DNA of 5,224 nucleotides, taken from NCBI GenBank assembly GCA_003451645.1, contig DMER01000192.1:20020-25243 (forward strand), given 5' to 3'. Made by a program: the position numbers and the translations under genes. Source of the stretch: Alphaproteobacteria bacterium. Lineage in GTDB: Bacteria; Pseudomonadota; Alphaproteobacteria; Micropepsales; Micropepsaceae. Below are positions 1 through 4,624 of this stretch, in pieces (within the stretch, counting starts at the first letter, position 1; each line of letters begins with the position of its first letter). The notes below the pieces were generated by a model. It had not been told where the DNA came from. It ran no database searches and saw only the letters and a list, made by a program, of their open reading frames with translations.

Positions 1-264
1 CAGCCCCAGGTCGATGTCGCGCTGAGACAGTCCGCCGGCATCGTGTGTGGTGAGCGTAATCTCGACCCGGTTATAAACATTGAACCATTCGGGGTGATGG
101 TCCATTTGTTCCGCCTTCAGAGCAATGCGGGTCATAAAGCCGAATGCTTCCGAGAAATCCTTGAATTGAAAGGTGCGGGTGACCGCATCGCGCCCCTGGA
201 CCAGGCTCCATCCCGGCAGGGCTTTCAAAACATCTGTGCTATTCAGCCTGGTGATCTTGGTCAT
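1..264 (-). CDS. phhB: 4a-hydroxytetrahydrobiopterin dehydratase (pterin-4a-carbinolamine dehydratase), 3' end cut by window
   Basis: This protein dehydrates 4a-hydroxytetrahydrobiopterin to the quinonoid dihydropterin, recycling the cofactor of aromatic amino acid hydroxylases such as phenylalanine hydroxylase in the cytoplasm. The 88 residues in the window start MTKITRL and carry the family signature DHHPEW at 55-60, giving the active-site histidines H56 and H57. A second conserved histidine is H74 in TTHDAGGLS, where the usual GGL(S/T)xxD(I)DLG ending begins. Family members are about 95-110 residues, so only the last few residues are missing beyond position 1. The ATG at 264 is preceded by GGGAGG at 6-nt spacing, a strong ribosome binding site. 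The gene starts 27 bp after the parB stop on the same strand with no room for a terminator, so it is probably the distal gene of the rsmG-parA-parB transcript. The family assignment is firm. Whether a phenylalanine hydroxylase exists in this genome cannot be seen here. Confidence 0.93.
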   Translation of the reverse strand, partial: MTKITRLNSTDVLKALPGWSLVQGRDAVTRTFQFKDFSEAFGFMTRIALKAEQMDHHPEWFNVYNRVEITLTTHDAGGLSQRDIDLGL

Positions 265-291
265 GCTCGGCCTCCCTCGTTGGTGGCGAGG

Positions 292-1179
292 TTATAGCAC
301 GCTGCTCTGCGAGAGGCGCGCGCAGATATCGTCAAGCTGATCCAAAGTCTTGTAGCTGATGACGACTTGACCGCCGCGGTCGCCTTGATGTTTCACTGCT
401 ACGGCCAGACCCAATTGATTGCTCACACTTTGCTCCATAGCGCGTGTGTCGACGTCCTTTTGGACCGCGGGTGCCTTGGCAGATTTCGGCTTTGTAGCCT
501 GAACTTTTTTCTCCGTTTCGCGCACGCTCATGCCCGCTTCGACAAGCTCGCGTGCCTGGCGCTCAGGGTCGGGGGCATTGACCAGGCTGCGTGCGTGGCC
601 CGCTGATAACTTGCCTTCAAGAATGTATTGCTGAACGCCGTCGGGCAAATTCAGGAGCCGGACCGTATTGGCGATGTGGCTGCGCGATTTGCCGATAATC
701 TTGGCGATCTGTTCTTGCGTGTAGGAGAACTCATCGGCCAGTTGTTTATACCCGCGCGCCTCTTCGATGGCGTTGAGGTCCGCGCGCTGCACGTTCTCGA
801 TGATCGCGATTTCAAGGGCCTCGACATCCGTTAGCTCACGGATGATGACGGGAACCTCGTGCAATTGAGCCTTTTGCGCGGCACGCCAGCGCCGCTCGCC
901 TGCAATGATCTGATAGGCATCGGTTTGGCCGGGTGCAGGGCGCACCACAAGGGGCTGCAGGATGCCCTTCTCGCGCACCGAATTTGCCAGATCGTCCAGC
1001 TCTTGCGGATTGAAGACGCGGCGGGGCTGAAAGGGATTAGGTTTGAGTTGGGTGATCGGTACCGTCTTGAGGCCGCGGGCGGGCTCCGCCGTTGGCGCGG
1101 CAATGTCGGGATCACGGTCGCCCAGAAGTGCGGACAAGCCGCGCCCGAGCCCCGCATTGCGCTGTCCTGGTTTGGTCAT
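292..1179 (-). CDS. parB: Chromosome partitioning protein ParB (parS-binding CTPase)
   Basis: ParB binds parS sites near the origin, spreads as a CTP-dependent sliding clamp and stimulates ParA ATPase to move origins apart. From the start chosen here it has 295 residues, the usual chromosomal ParB length. The N-terminal ParA-interacting segment LGRGLSALLG is at 11-20. The nucleotide-binding motifs are NPFQPRR (48-54), GERRWRA (94-100) and ENVQRADLN (128-136). The helix-turn-helix that reads parS lies at about 154-176 (TQEQIAKIIGKSRSHIANT), followed by a charged Lys-rich linker (about 222-243). The C-terminal dimerisation domain ends in TLDQLDDICARL. All key motifs are intact. Start choice: the ATG at 1179 gives MTKPGQRNAGLGRGL, close to other alphaproteobacterial ParBs, with a GGCGAG motif 6 nt upstream. 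An in-frame ATG at 1221 would add 14 residues and overlap the parA stop as ATGA, so translational coupling from that site is possible. It sits downstream of parA on the minus strand. No full parS site was found in this window. Confidence 0.96.
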   Translation of the reverse strand: MTKPGQRNAGLGRGLSALLGDRDPDIAAPTAEPARGLKTVPITQLKPNPFQPRRVFNPQELDDLANSVREKGILQPLVVRPAPGQTDAYQIIAGERRWRAAQKAQLHEVPVIIRELTDVEALEIAIIENVQRADLNAIEEARGYKQLADEFSYTQEQIAKIIGKSRSHIANTVRLLNLPDGVQQYILEGKLSAGHARSLVNAPDPERQARELVEAGMSVRETEKKVQATKPKSAKAPAVQKDVDTRAMEQSVSNQLGLAVAVKHQGDRGGQVVISYKTLDQLDDICARLSQSSVL

Positions 1180-1217
1180 GTCGTTCTCGCCAAAAGATGC
1201 ACCGAGCGCCTTGCGCG

Positions 1218-2108
1218 TCATGCCGCAGCCAGCGCCTTCTCACGCTGGATGAGTTCGCCTGCGAGCTTGATGTAGGCCTGCGAGCCGGCACATTTGTAGT
1301 CATAGAGGAGGGCAGGCAAGCCGTGGCTGGGTGCCTCGGACACCTTCACGTTACGGGGGATCACCGTTTGATAGACCTTGTCGCCCAAGTGTTTGCGCAC
1401 ATCATCGGCGACCTGATCGGACAGGTTGTTGCGCTTGTCAAACATGGTGAGGACGACGCCCTGGATCTCGAGCTGCGGGTTTAAGGACCCGCGCACGAGG
1501 TCAATGGTGCGCAGCAGCTGGGACAAACCTTCGAGCGCGAAGAACTCGCACTGCAGCGGCACCAGGAGGCCATGGGAGGCGGTCATGGCATTGATGGTCA
1601 GAAGGTTTAGCGATGGCGGGCAATCAATAAGGATGAAGTCATAAGGCTGAAGCACAGCTTCAGCCTTGACCAAGTCCTTGCCTGAACTTTTGCCCAATTC
1701 GGTCTTGGCGATATAGGCGTTCAGAGCATCGCGCAGGCGGAAGGAGCGGCGGGGCACGCCGACCAGCTCCATCTCCGCACCTGACAGATCAGGAGTGGCG
1801 GGGACCACATGCAAGCCAGGGATCGCCGAGGCGACGATGGAGTCTTCCAGTGCTGCGTGGCCAATGATGACCTCATAGACGGTGGTCGCCCTTTGTTCCT
1901 TGCTGATCCCTAAGCCAGTCGATGCATTCCCTTGCGGGTCAATGTCCATCACCAGAACGGATTTGCCGACTGCTGCGAGGGCCGTGCCCAAATTGATCGC
2001 AGTCGTGGTTTTGCCGACGCCGCCCTTTTGGTTGGCAATGACAATCACACGCGTCCGGCCAGGAGCGCGGCGCTTTGGTTCTAGGGACGTTTCACTGGGC
2101 TGGGCCAA
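1218..2108 (-). CDS. parA: Chromosome partitioning ATPase ParA (Soj family)
   Basis: This is the deviant-Walker P-loop ATPase that binds nucleoid DNA as an ATP dimer and pulls ParB-parS complexes during chromosome segregation. With the start chosen here (296 residues) the Walker A box KGGVGKTT is at 28-35, with the signature lysine K28. Walker A' is MDIDPQGN at 54-61 and Walker B is ILIDCPPSLN at 159-168. The C-terminal half has the conserved QCEFFALEGL, QGVVLTMFDKRN, VIPRNVKVSEAPSHG and CAGSQAY blocks. About 18 extra residues (near 134-153, Lys/Glu-rich) precede Walker B compared with my recollection of Caulobacter ParA. Start choice is uncertain. The first in-frame ATG (2186) would overlap rsmG by about 105 bp. 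TTG at 2108 has AGGA at 8-nt spacing and overlaps rsmG by 28 bp. GTG at 2048 would avoid overlap and begin right at IVIANQKGG, but has a weak ribosome binding site. The stop is shared as ATGA with the upstream alternative parB start. Confidence 0.93.
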   Translation of the reverse strand: MAQPSETSLEPKRRAPGRTRVIVIANQKGGVGKTTTAINLGTALAAVGKSVLVMDIDPQGNASTGLGISKEQRATTVYEVIIGHAALEDSIVASAIPGLHVVPATPDLSGAEMELVGVPRRSFRLRDALNAYIAKTELGKSSGKDLVKAEAVLQPYDFILIDCPPSLNLLTINAMTASHGLLVPLQCEFFALEGLSQLLRTIDLVRGSLNPQLEIQGVVLTMFDKRNNLSDQVADDVRKHLGDKVYQTVIPRNVKVSEAPSHGLPALLYDYKCAGSQAYIKLAGELIQREKALAAA

Positions 2109-2752
2109 CGCCGCAATCCTGTTACACAAAGGATCACGCCGGAAGAATCGCTCCGGCTCGGAACTAAGTCGGCGTGAAAGTCCCATGTATGATGCACGCG
2201 CGTCAATTCCTCTCTCACACGCCCCCCCTTGAATAGGAGCGCTTTGGTTGTGGACATTGAGTGCTGTTCAATGAGAGGCAGTAAGTCCTCCAAGGGGGCA
2301 ACCGCGCGGGCCGTCACAATTTCGGCGGGCGGGAGGTTTATCGCCTCTGCGCGGCCCCAGCGGATTTCGACGTTTGTGCCGGTTTCGCGCGCGACTTCTT
2401 GCAGAAAGCGGCACTTTTTCTGCGTGGCCTCAATGAGGCGGACACGGATCTGAGTTTGATGGGACAGCATGATGGCCAGGACCATGCCCGGGAATCCGGC
2501 GCCAGATCCAATGTCCGTTATCGTTTTAGTTCCTGCCGGTAAAAGAGGCACGCATTGCGCACTATCAAACAGATGCCGCCGCCAGAGGTCTGGGATCGTG
2601 GATGGACTCACCAGATTGGTATGGGCGTTCCATTCAACCAACATCGCGGCATAGACGCTTAGACGCTGCATCGTCAGGGCGTCGGCGCCTGTGTCTCTCG
2701 CGAAGTCGACCGGCCCATATTGCGTAGCATCCTCATTGGATCGTTCAGCCAT
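2081..2752 (-). CDS. rsmG: 16S rRNA (guanine527-N7)-methyltransferase RsmG (GidB)
   Basis: RsmG transfers a methyl group from S-adenosylmethionine to N7 of G527 in the 530 loop of 16S rRNA. Its loss is known to give low-level streptomycin resistance. The product from the first ATG has 223 residues, close to the family norm of 205-220. Seen in order: the N-terminal WNAHTNLVS block (41-49), the RRHLFDS block (58-64), the SAM-binding glycine loop DIGSGAGFPG (80-89), then the RLIEATQKKCRFLQEV, VTARAVAPL and LLFKGG blocks typical of the family. The end after SSGVIL is a short basic tail, WPSPVKRP, encoded in the stretch overlapping the start of parA. A TTG ten codons upstream (2782) is possible but would lie in the 9-bp inverted repeat, so the ATG at 2752 is preferred. 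It heads the minus-strand cluster rsmG-parA-parB-phhB. Its upstream neighbour is a divergent metallopeptidase gene rather than the commonly adjacent mnmG. Confidence 0.96.
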   Translation of the reverse strand: MAERSNEDATQYGPVDFARDTGADALTMQRLSVYAAMLVEWNAHTNLVSPSTIPDLWRRHLFDSAQCVPLLPAGTKTITDIGSGAGFPGMVLAIMLSHQTQIRVRLIEATQKKCRFLQEVARETGTNVEIRWGRAEAINLPPAEIVTARAVAPLEDLLPLIEQHSMSTTKALLFKGGRVREELTRVHHTWDFHADLVPSRSDSSGVILCVTGLRRWPSPVKRP

Positions 2753-2777
2753 CGACGAAACTACCCACCGAATTGAG

Positions 2778-2798
2778 CGCAATCCGCAACGGATTGCG
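2778..2798. repeat. Perfect 9-bp inverted repeat, 3-nt spacer, in the rsmG/metallopeptidase divergent region
   Basis: The arms CGCAATCCG (2778-2786) and CGGATTGCG (2790-2798) are exact reverse complements separated by CAA. The repeat lies in the 106-bp non-coding gap between the divergent starts of rsmG (2752) and the metallopeptidase gene (2859), 25 bp upstream of the rsmG ATG. There is no T-run on either side, so it does not look like an intrinsic terminator. It could be an operator for a dimeric regulator or a hairpin in the rsmG 5' leader. The repeat is directly visible; its role is inference. I see no convincing -35/-10 pair in the gap. Confidence 0.6.
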
Positions 2799-2858
2799 AT
2801 GGCTGTTGCGAAGAACGCCTGCTATGACAGATTTCAACATATAAGCCTGGAGGACTCC

Positions 2859-3263
2859 ATGGATTGGTCGGAGGTGTTGCCACCATCGTTGGACGATTTG
2901 ACGGATATTGCCGAAGAATCCTTTGCGAAACTACCTGATGAATTGCGCGCCCTCGTGCAAGAGGTGACGATCCGGGTCCAAGATTTTCCGGATGAAGAGG
3001 TGATGAAGGGCCTGGAGTGCGAGACCGAGTATGATCTGCTCGGCCTGTTCACGGGTGTTGCGATTACAGACCGTTCGGAGATGGAAATTTCGGGCCTGAT
3101 GCCGAACATGATTTTTCTCTACCGCCGCCCCATACTGGATTACTGGGCCGAGAACGAGGGCACGTTGGGTGAAGTTATCACCCATGTCCTGGTGCATGAG
3201 ATCGGCCACCATTTCGGGCTGTCGGATGAGGATATGGAGCGGCTTGAGCAGCAAACGGAGTAG
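2859..3263 (+). CDS. Small zincin-like metallopeptidase family protein (HExxHxxGxxD)
   Basis: This is a 134-residue cytoplasmic-looking protein with no signal peptide or membrane segment. Residues 113-123 read HEIGHHFGLSD, the HExxHxxGxxD motif of the minimal zincin family (Pfam PF06262, formerly DUF1025). H113 and H117 are expected to bind zinc, E114 to be the catalytic base, and D123 the candidate third ligand. The preceding segments also fit the family: a helical acidic N-terminus (DLTDIAEESFAKLPDEL), a DEEVMKGL stretch, the LLGLFTG block (60-66), and MPNMIFLYRRPILDYW (81-96). Substrates are not known for this family. The start is set by GGAGG five bases before the ATG. The open frame extends back to 2691 but that part overlaps rsmG on the other strand and has no start with a good ribosome binding site. 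It is transcribed away from rsmG and ends 15 bp before the DUF2794 stop (convergent). Confidence 0.93.
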   Translation: MDWSEVLPPSLDDLTDIAEESFAKLPDELRALVQEVTIRVQDFPDEEVMKGLECETEYDLLGLFTGVAITDRSEMEISGLMPNMIFLYRRPILDYWAENEGTLGEVITHVLVHEIGHHFGLSDEDMERLEQQTE

Positions 3264-3278
3264 CCGCGCCTGCGGGTC

Positions 3279-3647
3279 CTAGTCTTCGAAGACGCGCAAC
3301 ACCGTTTGCAACTCATGGCCTCTCTTGAGGATCAGGCCCGTGACGCTTACCACGCTGTACATGCCCTGACGGTTGCGCAGTTTGGGCCGCTTTTCTATAC
3401 GGTAGAGCGGGAACTCGGCCGTTCTGCGATAGACAGCGAAGGCGCAGTAGTCCTTGGCCGTGAGTAAACCATAGTCACGCCACTCGCCATTGGCGACCAT
3501 GCGGCCATACACATTCAGAATAAGTTGCAGTTCACGGCGGTCGAAGAAGACTTCGGCCGCAGCTGCATCGAGCGGCAGGCTGTTGTCGTCGCTCCGTGTT
3601 GCTGGCCTGCCTGCGACACGGAAGAGGGATATGGGTTCATCCACCAT
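3279..3647 (-). CDS. DUF2794 domain-containing protein
   Basis: This is a 122-residue protein of unknown function. Its core from VFFDRRELQLILNVYGRMVANGEWRDYG onward, through AVYRRTAEFPLYRIEKRPKL and YSVVSVTGLILKRGHEL to LRVFED at the end, matches the alphaproteobacterial DUF2794 family (PF10984). Length is normal for the family. The N-terminal 30 residues are low in conservation and rich in Ser, Asp and Ala. No signal peptide, membrane helix or known catalytic motif is visible, although the many conserved aromatic and basic residues could suggest nucleic acid or partner binding (inference). The ATG at 3647 has GAGG four bases upstream. It lies 43 bp downstream of the O-methyltransferase stop on the same strand, so the two are probably co-transcribed. 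It converges on the metallopeptidase gene. Confidence 0.9.
   Translation of the reverse strand: MVDEPISLFRVAGRPATRSDDNSLPLDAAAAEVFFDRRELQLILNVYGRMVANGEWRDYGLLTAKDYCAFAVYRRTAEFPLYRIEKRPKLRNRQGMYSVVSVTGLILKRGHELQTVLRVFED
3282..3293. repeat. 12-bp perfect palindrome at the convergent gene ends
   Basis: GTCTTCGAAGAC is self-complementary and encodes the last four residues (VFED) of the DUF2794 protein immediately before its stop. The 15-bp space between the two convergent stops also holds a weak CCGC/GCGG stem (3264-3275). Neither has a U-tract, so I do not call a terminator. The palindrome is real; it may simply follow from the codons used. Confidence 0.35.
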
Positions 3648-3690
3648 TATGCCTCAAATCCTGAACCGAAGCCCGCGGCTGCGCAAGGGA

Positions 3691-4350
3691 TTACCGCTTC
3701 AGGCACAGAAACAAGCCGTCGGCAATCGTGGCCATGGCAATCTCGATGCGGGGATCCTGCCGAAGCTTCTCATTCAGTGCGCGGATAGCGCGCGTGTCGT
3801 CGTCCTGGACCGTGGGATCAACGACGCTGCCGGACCAGAGCACATTGTCGATGGCGATTACGCCGCCTTTGCGGACCAGCGTTAGCGCGCGTTCAAAGTA
3901 ATTGTCGTAGTTGCCCTTGTCCGCATCGATAAAGGCGAAGTCATAGGGCTCAGCCTCGCTGTGGATAAACTCGTCGAGGGTGGCAAGGGCTGGCCCGACA
4001 TGGTCGCGGATCTTGCCTGCAACGCCGGCAGCTGCCCAGTAGCCGCGGGCGCGGGTCATGTATTCCTCGCTGATGTCGCACGCGTCCAAGGTGCCGTCTT
4101 CCGGCAATGCGAGGGCCACGCTCAAGGCCGAGTAGCCAGTAAACGTCCCGATCTCCAAACAGCGCTTTGCGCCGATGGCTTTCACGAGGAAGCCCAGGAA
4201 AGCGCCTTGTTCCGGCGCGATCTGCATGACGGCGGCCCGGCCGAGCGCTAGCGTTTCCTCCCGGCAGCGCGCCAGAGCCGCGTGTTCGCGCACGCCGACG
4301 GCGCACACATAGGCATGGAGTTCCGGGGTGATGGTCAGTGTCTTTGGCAT
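3691..4350 (-). CDS. Class I SAM-dependent O-methyltransferase (caffeoyl-CoA O-methyltransferase-like family)
   Basis: The 219 residues match the normal length of the PF01596 O-methyltransferase family, whose members methylate catechol-type hydroxyls using S-adenosylmethionine and a divalent metal. Visible motifs: the SAM-binding loop EIGTFTGYS (66-74); D92 in ACDIS, expected to contact the SAM ribose; FIDADKGNYDNY (140-151), where D142 is a probable metal ligand and K145 a probable catalytic base; and DNVLWSG (168-174), with D168 and N169 completing the metal site. The C-terminus is the usual short DGLFLCLKR. The actual substrate cannot be read from sequence. The ATG at 4350 is preceded by AAGGA at 8-nt spacing. 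It is the first gene of a probable two-gene minus-strand unit with the DUF2794 gene and is divergent from the dehydrogenase gene across a 274-bp gap. Confidence 0.94.
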   Translation of the reverse strand: MPKTLTITPELHAYVCAVGVREHAALARCREETLALGRAAVMQIAPEQGAFLGFLVKAIGAKRCLEIGTFTGYSALSVALALPEDGTLDACDISEEYMTRARGYWAAAGVAGKIRDHVGPALATLDEFIHSEAEPYDFAFIDADKGNYDNYFERALTLVRKGGVIAIDNVLWSGSVVDPTVQDDDTRAIRALNEKLRQDPRIEIAMATIADGLFLCLKR

Positions 4351-4462
4351 CGAAAGGGTCCTTGTCGGTTTGTTCAGTGTGGGCTCACAAGGGTGTTAGT
4401 GAGGGCCGCATTGGCGCCATAGTTCAGCCGTGCATCTGCCCGATTGCGCTGTCATCTCTATC

Positions 4463-4560
4463 ACCACGGTTGATCCGGTCCGAGGCCTCAGCCTCGATCA
4501 TTTAGCCCCCCAGCCCACCCCCTCGCGGTTGTGGATACTCTGGACCGGATCAATCGTGTT
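4463..4560. repeat. 98-bp inverted-repeat element in the divergent intergenic region
   Basis: The left arm ACGGTTGATCCGGTCC (4466-4481) and right arm GGACCGGATCAATCGT (4542-4557) are reverse complements at 15 of 16 positions, the inner 12 without mismatch. Extending outward to 4463 and 4560 keeps 17 of 19 matching, and a GAG/CTC pairing with a one-base bulge extends it inward. The arms enclose 60 bp that include a smaller hairpin (4481-4496) and a C-rich stretch. The direct repeat CTCTATC occurs just outside, at 4456-4462 and 4563-4569. The element fills the middle of the 274-bp gap between the O-methyltransferase and dehydrogenase genes. Possible identities are paired operator sites for divergent regulation, a structured RNA, or a tiny miniature-transposon-like remnant. 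None can be settled from one copy. Confidence 0.65.
4481..4496. repeat. 6-bp stem, 4-nt loop hairpin inside the inverted-repeat element
   Basis: CGAGGC (4481-4486) and GCCTCG (4491-4496) pair perfectly around CTCA. It adjoins the left long arm, sharing its last base, so this hairpin and the full long-arm stem could form side by side with loss of one pair. No T-run follows on the plus strand (next bases ATCATTTAG), so terminator function for the plus strand is not supported. Confidence 0.45.
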
Positions 4561-4624
4561 CACTCTATCCCTTGGCGTTGGTTCAGCGTTAGCCTCATCG
4601 CACCTATATGTGTGGGAGGTCATC

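Noticed and set aside
389..396. TGTTTCAC, a parS-like half site within parB
   Set aside because: The following bases (TGCTACGG) lack the mirror half GTGAAACA, and the sequence is accounted for by conserved parB codons.
859..1275. 138-residue plus-strand open frame opposite parB/parA
   Set aside because: It is antisense to well-conserved parB and parA motifs and has no family-like features of its own.
2089..2095. GTTTCAC half site near the start of parA
   Set aside because: The other half (TGGGCTGG) does not match the parS palindrome. A single 7-base half site is expected by chance in a window this long.
2824..2844. Six-codon ORF (MTDFNI) ending just before the metallopeptidase ribosome binding site
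   Set aside because: It has no good ribosome binding site of its own and no regulatory amino acid run. It is too short to support as a leader peptide.
2691..2858. Upstream extension of the metallopeptidase reading frame
   Set aside because: It overlaps rsmG on the opposite strand, adds residues not seen in the family, and lacks a Shine-Dalgarno site, while the ATG at 2859 has GGAGG at ideal spacing.
4384..4403. CTCAC/GTGAG 5-bp stem with a 10-nt loop upstream of the O-methyltransferase gene
   Set aside because: It is too short and loosely looped to distinguish from chance, and has no adjoining regulatory signal.
4572..4610. TTGGCG and TATATG as possible -35 and -10 boxes for the SDR gene
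   Set aside because: The spacing is 27 bp, far from 17, and the resulting start would fall on the ribosome binding site.
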